NCBI GenBank assembly: GCA_018396565.1 | Contig: JAGTQO010000035.1 | Coordinates: forward strand, 1-11,439 | DNA: 11,439 nt | Origin: Candidatus Bathyarchaeota archaeon | GTDB taxonomy: Archaea; Thermoproteota; Bathyarchaeia; 40CM-2-53-6; RBG-13-38-9 | Direction: 5' to 3' | Position numbers and translations under genes: made by a program | The notes under the pieces: generated by a model | Seen by the model: only the letters and a program-made list of their open reading frames with translations | Databases searched by the model: none | What the model was told of the DNA's origin: nothing | Shown: positions 5,499-11,439 of the stretch, piece by piece | Numbering within the stretch: the first letter of the stretch is position 1 | Layout of the letters: every line of letters starts with the position of its first letter

Positions 5499-6608
5499 AT
5501 GGGTGATGAAAGCATATTCGAGGAGAGGTGCCTTAGGGCTAAGAAGATGATGGGTTTGAGGGGGGTGGACGCCCTATGCTTAACCCCTTCACCCGACATG
5601 TATTATCTGACAGGGTTTTGGACGAACCCCTCCGAAAGAATGACCCTATGTATAATCCCAAGACTCGGTGAGCCGTTGATTGTCACTTCCAGACTGTATG
5701 AGAGCCAGGTCAAGGCAACTTCTTGGATAGAAAATGTTGAGGTCTGGAGTGAGAGGTTGAGACAGCACGTCCAACTAAAAAATATTTTGAGAAGACTCAG
5801 ACTATTGACTGGAAAGTTGGCGGTCCCTGAAAGAATATGGATGGTCCACTATAAGGCTTTACGTGACTCTGCACCAAAGGCAACTTTCACTTCCACATCT
5901 AGGATTCTTAGCCCTATGAGGATCTTAAAGTCTGACCTTGAGGTCAAACTTATGGAGCGAGCAGCTAAACTTGCTGATGACGCCCTGGAGAAAGTTATGT
6001 GTGAGGTTAAAGAGGGTGTGAGGGAGTTTGAGCTCGCCGCCAGGGTTGAGTATTTTATGAGGATGGAGGGGTCTGAAGGAGCACCCTTCGAGACCATAGT
6101 AGCCTCAGGCCCAAACAGCGCCCTCCCACATTATGGATGCGGCTCAAGAACCATATTTGGAGGAGACCCTGTCACCCTTGATATAGGCGCCACGTATGGC
6201 CGATACTGTTCAGATATGACTAGAACCCTTATTGTGGGGAGGGTTGAGCCTAGATTGGAGGAGGTTTACAGAACCGTCTATAGGGCCCATCAGGAAGCCT
6301 TGGAGGCTATCAAGCCTGGGGTTGAGGTGGAAGCTATAGACCTGGCAGCTAGAAGAGTTATCGGTGATTGTGGTTACGGTGAGTATTTTATTCATAGGTC
6401 AGGCCACGGGGTCGGCTTAGACATTCATGAACCACCCTACATCCAGGTGGGGAGCCACGTCAGACTGAGAGCTGGAATGGTCTTCACCGTTGAGCCTGGA
6501 ATATATATTCCCGGAATGTTCGGTGTGAGGATAGAGGATGTTGTGGTCGCGACTGGGGATGGGTACAGGCTACTAACCAAACATCCTAGGGACCTAACCT
6601 GTGTATAA
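5499..6608 (+). CDS. M24 family metallopeptidase, Xaa-Pro aminopeptidase/dipeptidase type
   Basis: A 369-residue cytoplasmic dinuclear-metal peptidase with the pita-bread fold, probably cleaving X-Pro bonds. The N-terminal creatinase-like domain covers about residues 5-135 (DALCLTPSPDMYYLTGF near 24-40) and the catalytic domain about 150-365. The five metal ligands are present: D228 and D239 (TLDIGATYGRYCSDMTRT), H303 (SGHGVGLDIHE), E332 (TVEPGIY) and E346 (RIEDVV); H211 and H310 fit the usual proton-shuttle histidines. Length is typical for prolidase/PepQ-type enzymes. The ATG at 5499 has a strong GAGGAGGAG eight bases upstream. It is the last gene after the DUF2905-like and AmrS2 genes, with a 27-base gap, so the three are probably one message. 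It ends 32 bases before the convergent HAD gene. Whether it is a dipeptidase or an aminopeptidase cannot be decided from sequence. Confidence 0.92.
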   Translation: MGDESIFEERCLRAKKMMGLRGVDALCLTPSPDMYYLTGFWTNPSERMTLCIIPRLGEPLIVTSRLYESQVKATSWIENVEVWSERLRQHVQLKNILRRLRLLTGKLAVPERIWMVHYKALRDSAPKATFTSTSRILSPMRILKSDLEVKLMERAAKLADDALEKVMCEVKEGVREFELAARVEYFMRMEGSEGAPFETIVASGPNSALPHYGCGSRTIFGGDPVTLDIGATYGRYCSDMTRTLIVGRVEPRLEEVYRTVYRAHQEALEAIKPGVEVEAIDLAARRVIGDCGYGEYFIHRSGHGVGLDIHEPPYIQVGSHVRLRAGMVFTVEPGIYIPGMFGVRIEDVVVATGDGYRLLTKHPRDLTCV

Positions 6609-6640
6609 AATTTTGAACTATCTAGAGTGGGAGGAGCCTG

Positions 6641-7363
6641 TCAAAGGATATCCTTCAACTCACTCAGGGACCTTAAAACAAGGTCCGGCTTGGCGTCGAA
6701 ACCCCAGTCGCGGCGATAGACCAGAATTGTCTTCATCCCAGCCTTTCTGGCGCCCTCAACATCTGCGAAGGGCTTATCGCCCACATAGACACACTCCCCA
6801 GGCTTAACCCCAAGCCTCTCAGCCGCCACCAAGAAAGGTTCAGGGCTCGGCTTCGTCTCCTCAGTATCCTCACCGGCGACAAGGGTTAAGTTAAATAAAT
6901 GTTTGAAGGGCTGAATCTCTATTCTATATCTCTTCATCCCAGGCAGCCTGTCAGAGTCGGATACTAAGCCCAGAAGATACCCCCGCTTCTTAAGGTAGAG
7001 AAGTACCTCCTCAGTGTCATGGTAAGGCTTAGCTTCTTTGGCATAGGCAAGCCAGTAACTTCTAGTCAACATCTTAATCAGATTATTGGGCAGGACCAAT
7101 TTTGGAGCAAACTTCTCCACCAGAATAGGCCACCAATTATCCCTATCATACATGAATCTCTTATTCATCTCATCATCCAATGATGATAACTCATAGAGGA
7201 GACTTCCTTCGTCGATAACGAAACCGTTCTCAGACAGAAATCCCTTAAGAATTCTACATACCTCAGCATGGGCTCCAATACGACCCTGAAAAGAATCTAT
7301 CAATGTCTCATCCAGATCGAAGAGCACAGCTCTGACTTTAGACCACAGGTCAGCCCTTGACAT
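6641..7363 (-). CDS. HAD superfamily hydrolase, phosphoglycolate phosphatase-like
   Basis: A 240-residue HAD-IA type phosphatase. The four HAD motifs are visible: I, LFDLDET with nucleophile D16 and general acid D18; II, S135 in LVSDSD; III, K171 in ETKPSPEPF; IV, GDKPFADVEGARKAGMKT with D196 and D201. A helical C1-type cap lies between motifs I and II (about 22-115) and contains an unusual WW pair (77-78). KPSPEPF and the motif IV wording match the phosphoglycolate phosphatase/2-haloacid group, but substrate cannot be assigned from sequence. The ATG at 7363 has GGGTGA four bases upstream and a TATA-like element further up, so the start is well supported. It converges with the M24 peptidase gene and is otherwise a single-gene unit on the minus strand. 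Confidence 0.9.
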   Translation of the reverse strand: MSRADLWSKVRAVLFDLDETLIDSFQGRIGAHAEVCRILKGFLSENGFVIDEGSLLYELSSLDDEMNKRFMYDRDNWWPILVEKFAPKLVLPNNLIKMLTRSYWLAYAKEAKPYHDTEEVLLYLKKRGYLLGLVSDSDRLPGMKRYRIEIQPFKHLFNLTLVAGEDTEETKPSPEPFLVAAERLGVKPGECVYVGDKPFADVEGARKAGMKTILVYRRDWGFDAKPDLVLRSLSELKDIL

Positions 7364-7394
7364 ATTCTCACCCAGGCCACAAGTTGCATTTTAG

Positions 7395-7403
7395 CATAAA
7401 AAT
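7395..7403 (-). promoter_or_regulatory. Candidate TATA box for the HAD gene
   Basis: Minus-strand TTTTTATG about 35-40 bases above the HAD ATG. A transcription start some 25 bases downstream leaves a short leader that still includes GGGTGA. Confidence 0.35.
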
Positions 7404-7444
7404 CAACCTCTTAAACGCTACCGTGAAAACCTCCAACCATACTA

Positions 7445-7481
7445 ATTCCTTGGTACGAATACCAAACATTCAAAAAGGAAT
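7445..7481. repeat. Nested inverted repeat in the HAD/tRNA-Val gap
   Basis: An inner perfect 6-base inverted repeat, TTGGTA (7450-7455) and TACCAA (7460-7465) around CGAA, is enclosed by ATTCC (7445-7449) and GGAAT (7477-7481). As RNA it could form a hairpin with a CGAA loop; as DNA it could bind a dimeric regulator. It lies between the divergent HAD promoter and the tRNA promoter. No family is recognised. Confidence 0.45.
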
Positions 7482-7522
7482 GGAAACTTTGAGAGGGGTA
7501 AGGTTATGTTAATAAGAAGAGA

Positions 7523-7530
7523 GAATATAG
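7523..7530 (+). promoter_or_regulatory. Candidate TATA box for tRNA-Val
   Basis: An A/T-rich GAATATAG ends about 28 bases before the first base of the mature tRNA, a normal distance for an archaeal tRNA promoter with a very short 5' leader. TTAATAAG at 7509-7516 is a second candidate. Confidence 0.35.
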
Positions 7531-7557
7531 AAAGGAAAATGGTTGAATAGTATAGAT

Positions 7558-7635
7558 GGGTCGGTAGTTCAGCTGGGCTAGAACGTCCGCCTTACACGCG
7601 GAAGGTCGGGAGTTCAAATCTCCCCCGGCCCACCA
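7558..7635 (+). tRNA. tRNA-Val (anticodon UAC), with encoded CCA
   Basis: A full cloverleaf can be drawn. The acceptor stem GGGTCGG pairs with CCGGCCC (7625-7631) with one G-U pair; the D stem is GTTC/GAAC; the anticodon stem TCCGC/GCGGA encloses the loop CTTACAC, giving anticodon UAC (valine, reading GUA and other GUN codons); the variable loop is AGGTC; the T stem GGGAG/CTCCC encloses TTCAAAT. The discriminator is A at 7632 and the genome encodes CCA at 7633-7635. There is no intron. It stands alone on the plus strand between the HAD and zinc-ribbon genes. Confidence 0.97.
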
Positions 7636-7860
7636 TGACCTGGAATTAAAACTTTATGAATTCTGCCTGAAACAAGATTTGATCTACTTATCCAAGCCTT
7701 GAAGCCTAAAAGCTCTCTGTAGAATTTATGAAAGCAGACATCAACCCAAAAAGGCACCGTAATATGGCCTAGAAGCCTAACATGTTGCGATAGGAGCCGA
7801 CATCCAAAGCCACAGTCGATTCTGGAGATGTGGATGCTTTTGACAGCGCCGCTGAACACT

Positions 7861-7870
7861 AGTTTTTTAT
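7861..7870 (+). promoter_or_regulatory. Candidate TATA box for the zinc-ribbon membrane protein gene
   Basis: AGTTTTTTAT lies 40-50 bases before the TTG start (7910). Between 7636 and 7909 (274 bases) I see no gene; this T-rich element and short GAAGCCT repeats (near 7698 and 7771) are the only features noticed there. Confidence 0.3.
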
Positions 7871-7909
7871 GGAATCAATTCACACTCAGTTTGGTGGGGG
7901 AATGGTAAT

Positions 7910-8278
7910 TTGAGAGGGGCGATAGTGTTTCTAGCTGTATTCATAATAATGTTAATTGTTACTCTCCAGTATAGCAGTTTGCCCCCTGGAAGAATGCTCT
8001 ACTCACTCTTGAATGTTCCTGAGACCACGTATCCTGTCTTAGGTTTTCCGGCGACACTTCTAGTATGCGCAGTGTTCAACGGGGTCGTCTATGGGATTGT
8101 TGCTTGGCTGATCTACACGATCGCTGAGAGACCTAGGAGTGTAAGGGCCCATCCAGAAAGAGTTGGGGCCAAGCCGAGGGAGAGACTTTACGCCAAAAAG
8201 TTTTGTATAAACTGTGGTTCAGAGATCTCTCTCGAAGCCAGATACTGCCCCAAATGTGGAGAAGCCCAGCAGGAATAG
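7910..8278 (+). CDS. Membrane protein with C-terminal zinc ribbon, function unknown
   Basis: A 122-residue protein with a transmembrane helix at about 4-19 (AIVFLAVFIIMLIVTL), an outside loop with SSLPPGRMLY and a second helix at about 47-70 (FPATLLVCAVFNGVVYGIVAWLIY). A basic linker follows and then a compact zinc ribbon, FCINCGSEISLEARYCPKCG (about 98-117), with the four ligands in two C-x-x-C knuckles. Both helices place the ribbon on one side of the membrane, probably the cytoplasm given the basic linker. Such double-knuckle tails are common in archaeal and bacterial membrane proteins and do not give a specific function. Two starts compete: TTG at 7910 (used here) and GTG at 7925, which has the better ribosome site, GAGAGGGG five bases upstream. 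It appears monocistronic, followed by a convergent gene. Confidence 0.75.
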   Translation: MRGAIVFLAVFIIMLIVTLQYSSLPPGRMLYSLLNVPETTYPVLGFPATLLVCAVFNGVVYGIVAWLIYTIAERPRSVRAHPERVGAKPRERLYAKKFCINCGSEISLEARYCPKCGEAQQE

Positions 8279-8345
8279 TTCATAGTGAGTAGACATAAAA
8301 TGAAATGAGGCTGATTCCCACATTTAGGCAAGATGCCATTGAAGA

Positions 8346-8360
8346 TCCTTTTTCAATTTC
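8346..8360 (+). terminator. T-rich tract, possible terminator of the zinc-ribbon gene
   Basis: TCCTTTTTCAATTTC follows the zinc-ribbon gene at the convergent junction with the metallo-hydrolase gene. Archaeal termination favours T tracts in the non-template strand. No stable hairpin is seen next to it. Confidence 0.28.
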
Positions 8361-9333
8361 AATGTCTCTTTGTAAATAGCATTCTCTGTTGTAGAGTCTT
8401 TTTATCTATAAACCCTTTATCGTCGAGGTATTTGAGGTGGGATAGGGCTTCTGCTGTTGCAAATAGTTTCTGGGTGGCTGGGAACTGATCCCAAGACTCA
8501 TAGGTCATATCCCAACTCATCTCGGAGGCTATTCTGAAGGCATCCTTACCATGATAGTCCAGTAAAGACAGGATCTCTCTGAGCCTCTCCTGATGATGGC
8601 TTTTCAATTCCATAACTCTGCCCTTAAAGTCTCTGATGAGGCTTCTATGGCCAGGTAGGGCCCGTTCCACTTCAAACCCTAGAACCTTATCCAGACTATC
8701 CAAATATTTCTCCAGAGGGTTCCATTCATACTGCCATAACGCAATGTTTGGAGTTATGTCGTTAAGAACATGATCTCCACATATGAGTATCTTTTTCTCA
8801 GGCTCATAGAGGCACATGTGACCTTTACTGTGGCCAGGGGTCTCAACACATTGTAGGAGGCAATCTCCCACCTTTATCTCATCGCCATCCTCGACTGTAG
8901 TGAACTCGGGAGCTTTGCCTTGGTGGAATTTTCTGGGAGAGTGTCTATCAATGATCTCTTGGAGAACATCCTCTGGAAGGCCACTTATCCTAGAGAATAG
9001 GTGCCTGTTCTCCTCCCACCAATCACTCAACTTAACAGTCTCAAGGTCAGGCTTGCTGAGGTATATCTTTGAAGAATCTGATTGTAGAGACCAGACCAGG
9101 TCAAGATGGTCTGGATGCATGTGTGTTATGAATATATCTGTCACATCTAGGGAGACTCCTAGTTCCCTCAAGCCTTGAAGCAGCGCAGCCTTGCACTCTG
9201 GTAGATTGTAGCCTGTATCAACTATCAGATTTCTATCCTCACCCTTGATGATGTAGGAGTTTGTTGCTTTCAGTGGGCTCTGGGGCAGAGGAATCTTCAC
9301 CATGTAAATGTTTGAGGTTACCCTCTCGATCAT
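8359..9333 (-). CDS. MBL-fold metallo-hydrolase with C-terminal helical domain (GloB/LACTB2-like)
   Basis: A metallo-beta-lactamase-fold hydrolase of 324 residues from the ATG at 9333. Metal ligands: H71, H73, D75, H76 in THMHPDHLD; H168 in TPGHSKGH; D187 in CGDHVL; H229 in PGHRS, a complete binuclear site. N-terminal beta strands (IYMVKIPLPQSPLKATNSY, then LIVDTGY) are typical. After the fold, about residues 235-324 form a helical, probably winged-helix region as in LACTB2-like proteins. Substrate (thioester, RNA or other ester) is not predictable. An upstream ATG at 9369 adds 12 residues, but it lacks a ribosome site and is too near the TATA element; the ATG at 9333 has GGTGGATC eight bases upstream and starts where the family does. 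It is divergent from the beta-CASP nuclease gene and converges with the zinc-ribbon gene. Confidence 0.9.
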   Translation of the reverse strand: MIERVTSNIYMVKIPLPQSPLKATNSYIIKGEDRNLIVDTGYNLPECKAALLQGLRELGVSLDVTDIFITHMHPDHLDLVWSLQSDSSKIYLSKPDLETVKLSDWWEENRHLFSRISGLPEDVLQEIIDRHSPRKFHQGKAPEFTTVEDGDEIKVGDCLLQCVETPGHSKGHMCLYEPEKKILICGDHVLNDITPNIALWQYEWNPLEKYLDSLDKVLGFEVERALPGHRSLIRDFKGRVMELKSHHQERLREILSLLDYHGKDAFRIASEMSWDMTYESWDQFPATQKLFATAEALSHLKYLDDKGFIDKKTLQQRMLFTKRH

Positions 9334-9386
9334 GCATGATCCACCACTGCTGAAGGGGGCTTTTGACATCCCATGTAGTAATCGTT

Positions 9387-9393
9387 CTTAAAC
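9387..9393 (-). promoter_or_regulatory. Candidate TATA box for the MBL hydrolase gene
   Basis: Minus-strand GTTTAAG. A start of transcription about 25 bases below gives a leader of about 32 bases to the ATG at 9333, including its GGTGGATC site, and argues against translation from 9369. Confidence 0.35.
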
Positions 9394-9428
9394 TCGCACA
9401 CCAGTTATTAAGGATAGAAGGCGAATAG

Positions 9429-9434
9429 TTTAAG
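9429..9434 (+). promoter_or_regulatory. Candidate TATA box for the beta-CASP nuclease gene
   Basis: TTTAAG preceded by an A/G-rich stretch. It would give a leader of about 35 bases before the GTG start at 9492, back to back with the promoter of the MBL hydrolase. Confidence 0.35.
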
Positions 9435-9491
9435 ATTTGAACACCCCGTTATGAAGTCGGTTGCCTCTGTGAGAGAATCTGGTGAAGGTCT

Positions 9492-10814
9492 GTGCTGAAT
9501 TTTTATGGTGGAGTAGGCGAGATAGGCGGCAACAAGATCCTTCTAGAAGATAAGGATACCAGGATACTGCTTGATTTCGGGATGAGCTATTCATGCAGGA
9601 GGAGATTCTACTTTGAGCCTTACCTTTCACCTAGGGATGAGAGGGGGCTCCTCGAGTTTGGAATACTCCCCCACCTGCAAGGAATTTACAGGTTCGACGA
9701 CTCTGAACCTTCAATAGACGGAGTCTTCCTATCGCACTCTCACAGCGACCATGCTTCATGCATATCCTTCATCAACAGAAGGATCCCGATCTATTGTGGA
9801 GAGACCACGAAAACCATTCTGAAGAGTCTGAGTGAGACTAGGGCGAGAACATTCGAGACCGACATTGAAGGCTTGAAGATAGAGACATTCAGGACCGGGG
9901 ACAAGATTAAGATCGGCGGATTAGAGGTTGAACCTATCCATGTCGACCACTCAGTACCAGCCGCATACGGATTCATAATACACACCTCAGAAGGCGCCGT
10001 CGCATATACTGGAGATCTGAGGACCCACGGTGCAAAGGCCGAGTTGACCCAAGACTTCATCGAGAAATCTAGGGAGGCAAAGCCTACAATCCTGATCTGT
10101 GAAGGTACAAACATCAGCGGCGCCGACGTCTCGAGTGAAGATGAGGTCAGGAGGAAGGTTGGAAAGGTTATAAGTGGAACAGACGGACTGGTCATGGCAA
10201 CCTTCTCCTATGCGGATGTAGACAGGTTCAAAACATTCCATGAAGCTTCGAAGACCAGTAAGAGAAGGTTGGCTGTATCGATGAGGCAAGCATACATCCT
10301 CGACAGGCTGAGATGTGATGGAAAGTTGAAATTGCCTGAGATAGATGACGGGAGCCTCATCATACTCCAGAAGATGAAGAAGAGATACTCACTTTGGGAG
10401 GAGGAGATTCAGTCTCACCTCAACGTCAAGACTCCAGAGGAGATAAAGAATATGCAGGACAGTATCGTTATGGCTTGCAGCCTCTTCGACGTCAAGGAGC
10501 TGATAGAGATAAGGCCGAGGTCAGGGAGCAACTTCATACATTCAGCCTCCGAACCTGTGAATGAGGAGGGTGAGATTGAATTCACGAAACTTCTAAACTG
10601 GCTTGACCACTTCGGCCTACCGATGTATCAGATACACTGCTCAGGACACATAATGCCCAACGAGCTCAAAGATATGGTCATGAGAATCCAACCCAAGAAG
10701 GTTTATCCAATACATACCGAGCATCCTGAGCTCTTCTCGAAGTTTCTATCCAGATATGTCAAGGTTGAAATTCCAAGAAGGGTTGAGTTGAAACGTTCAG
10801 CCATAAACATATAA
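9492..10814 (+). CDS. RNase J-like MBL/beta-CASP nuclease
   Basis: A 440-residue protein opening with NFYGGVGEIGGNKILLED, the hallmark start of RNase J-type and related beta-CASP enzymes, which degrade or mature RNA in the cytoplasm. The MBL motifs are H82, H84, D86, H87 (SHSHSDHASC), H153 (VDHSVPAAYG) and D175 (YTGDLRTHG). Beta-CASP features follow: motif A acidic residue E204 in ICEGTN, the histidine of SGH (H386) for motif B, and H408 in PIHTEHPE for motif C. Archaeal RNase J proteins are close to this length; a C-terminal KH or RNase J extension is absent. An insert near 40-68 (YLSPRDERGLLEFGILPHLQ) is unlike canonical RNase J and may define a subfamily, so the exact specificity is uncertain. 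The GTG start has GGTGA six bases upstream. It is divergent from the smaller MBL gene and followed by a secreted-protein gene with its own TATA box. Confidence 0.87.
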   Translation: MLNFYGGVGEIGGNKILLEDKDTRILLDFGMSYSCRRRFYFEPYLSPRDERGLLEFGILPHLQGIYRFDDSEPSIDGVFLSHSHSDHASCISFINRRIPIYCGETTKTILKSLSETRARTFETDIEGLKIETFRTGDKIKIGGLEVEPIHVDHSVPAAYGFIIHTSEGAVAYTGDLRTHGAKAELTQDFIEKSREAKPTILICEGTNISGADVSSEDEVRRKVGKVISGTDGLVMATFSYADVDRFKTFHEASKTSKRRLAVSMRQAYILDRLRCDGKLKLPEIDDGSLIILQKMKKRYSLWEEEIQSHLNVKTPEEIKNMQDSIVMACSLFDVKELIEIRPRSGSNFIHSASEPVNEEGEIEFTKLLNWLDHFGLPMYQIHCSGHIMPNELKDMVMRIQPKKVYPIHTEHPELFSKFLSRYVKVEIPRRVELKRSAINI

Positions 10815-10816
10815 AA
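10809..10816 (+). promoter_or_regulatory. TATA box overlapping the beta-CASP stop codon
   Basis: ATATAAAA lies over the TAA stop of the beta-CASP gene. A start of transcription about 25 bases downstream, near 10838, leaves a leader of about 28 bases to the ATG at 10866 and falls after the TTG at 10836, which supports the ATG start of the secreted protein. Confidence 0.45.
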
Positions 10817-10865
10817 CCTATTAACAGGATATGTCTTGAAACTCACCTTTGAAGGAATGGGTGGA

Positions 10866-11357
10866 ATGAAGCATCTCAAAAGTCTACTTGTACTTTCAAT
10901 GCTTCCCTTTCTTCTAGTATCTACACATATATTTCTCGTGAACGCTGAAAGTTATGGGGACGAGTATGCCGCCAGGAAGGTGATTTGGAATTATGTCAAA
11001 GCAATGAACTGCAGGTCTGTCGAAGAGATTCTCTCCCTATACACGGTCGACGGTGAGTTTATCGACATGACCTTCGACATCAAATTCTCAGGACCAGACC
11101 AGCTCCGTAAACTCTACAAAGATATCTTCAATATGAATCCTAGACTGACCTTCACAGCTTTTCCATGGGAGATCCATGTCAGCGGCAACCAGGCCTCACT
11201 CACATGCTCTTGGACTCTAGTGGGTGAATACGGCGTATACAACGGGGTTTACCTGCTCACTATGAGTTGGTCAGGTGCTGCCTGGAGAATACTGAAGATA
11301 ACCGCCTACATAACAGTGATACATTACTATCACCCGCCGAATATACTTATCCGTTAG
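10866..11357 (+). CDS. Secreted NTF2/SnoaL-like domain protein, function unknown
   Basis: A 163-residue protein with a clear signal peptide: MKHLK, a hydrophobic core at about 7-25 (LLVLSMLPFLLVSTHIFLV) and a likely cleavage site after VNA (residue 27). The mature part begins ESYGDEYAARKVIWNYVKAMN and fits the cystatin-like alpha+beta NTF2/SnoaL fold: a long N-terminal helix, the 'SLYTVDGEFID' strand, then antiparallel strands ending in GAAWRILKITAYI. Such domains can be enzymes or binding modules and no active-site set can be assigned; exported examples in archaea are mostly uncharacterised. A longer reading from TTG at 10836 or ATG at 10857 is possible, but the ATG at 10866 has AAGGA nine bases upstream, follows the TATA box correctly and gives a normal signal peptide. 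It is separately transcribed from the nuclease gene before it. Confidence 0.78.
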   Translation: MKHLKSLLVLSMLPFLLVSTHIFLVNAESYGDEYAARKVIWNYVKAMNCRSVEEILSLYTVDGEFIDMTFDIKFSGPDQLRKLYKDIFNMNPRLTFTAFPWEIHVSGNQASLTCSWTLVGEYGVYNGVYLLTMSWSGAAWRILKITAYITVIHYYHPPNILIR

Positions 11358-11413
11358 ACCCCCAGACATGTTTTAAGGAGGGGTTGCTGTAGAATTTTAG
11401 TTGGATGGCTTCT

Positions 11414-11439
11414 CGAAATCGAGCAGTATCCTGGTATCC
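11414..11439 (-). repeat. Inverted near-copy of a segment of the beta-CASP gene
   Basis: Read on the minus strand from the window edge, this begins GGATACCAGGATACTGCT, identical over 18 bases to 9554-9571 in the beta-CASP gene; the next eight bases match except one (26 bases, one mismatch). Both code DTRILLDF in the same phase, the one difference being synonymous (CTT/CTC). On the minus strand the frame continues EKPSN and stops at 11397-11399. It may be the end of a paralogue fragment entering from the right, or something else; the match may extend beyond the edge. Confidence 0.5.

Noticed and set aside
7614..7859. An 81-codon minus-strand frame next to the tRNA
   Set aside because: It runs into the tRNA gene, resembles no family, and its start has no ribosome site; treated as chance.
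9791..10195. A 134-codon minus-strand frame inside the beta-CASP gene
   Set aside because: Exact shadow of a well-conserved gene; no ribosome site and low-complexity Ser/Val-rich translation.
11358..11384. ACCCC/GGGGT inverted repeat after the NTF2-like gene as a terminator
   Set aside because: Five pairs around a 17-base loop; too weak to support a call.
11405..11439. A plus-strand start (ATG 11405, MASRNRAVSWY) entering the right edge, with TTTTAAGG upstream
   Set aside because: Only 11 codons are visible, CGA arginine codons are unlike the neighbours, and the opposite strand carries a coding-phase match to the beta-CASP gene.
1..11439. CRISPR array, insertion sequence, prophage or attachment site
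   Set aside because: No regularly spaced repeats, transposase, integrase or terminal inverted repeats were seen; the tRNA is intact and not followed by an integrase gene or a partial tRNA copy that I could find.

Overview
The window looks like chromosomal DNA of an archaeon. The replication and RNA genes are of archaeal type: a PriS-type primase small subunit, the tail of a eukaryal/archaeal-type tryptophanyl-tRNA synthetase and an RNase J-like beta-CASP nuclease. Genes are preceded by TTTAAA-like TATA boxes, TTG and GTG starts are common, and arginine is mostly AGG/AGA. The combination of a stand-alone LigD 3'-phosphoesterase, two AmrS-type radical SAM proteins and many zinc-ribbon proteins would fit a Bathyarchaeia or other TACK-side lineage, but no taxonomic marker here settles that. 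There is no insertion sequence, prophage, CRISPR array or obvious island, and the genes are compact with short gaps.

Left block (1-1032, plus strand): the C-terminal end of trpS is coupled through a TTGA stop/start overlap to a short primase small subunit gene (priS). It meets the next transcription unit tail to tail, the two stop codons overlapping inside one GTTAAC.

Second block (1029-4000, minus strand): in transcription order, thioredoxin, endonuclease III (nth), a stand-alone LigD-type 3'-phosphoesterase (PE), an AmrS-like radical SAM enzyme and a tiny Lys/Ala/Pro-rich basic protein. nth and PE are joined by another TTGA overlap, which suggests a small DNA-repair pair: a glycosylase/AP lyase plus an enzyme that cleans 3' ends.

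Third block (4155-6608, plus strand): a DUF2905-like two-helix membrane protein, a second and divergent AmrS-like radical SAM enzyme and an M24 (Xaa-Pro type) metallopeptidase, closely spaced and probably one operon. The usual AmrS partners (AMMECR1, Memo) are not in the window. This operon is the best candidate for an undescribed functional module.

Fourth block (6641-8278): a HAD-family phosphatase on the minus strand, a regulatory-looking gap with a nested inverted repeat, an intron-less tRNA-Val(UAC) with encoded CCA, and a small membrane protein ending in a zinc ribbon. Fifth block (8359-10814): two divergently transcribed metallo-beta-lactamase-fold enzymes, a GloB/LACTB2-like hydrolase with a C-terminal helical domain and an RNase J-like beta-CASP nuclease. 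The last complete gene is a secreted NTF2/SnoaL-like protein of unknown role. The final 30 bases contain an inverted, near-identical copy of a short piece of the beta-CASP gene, which is unexplained.
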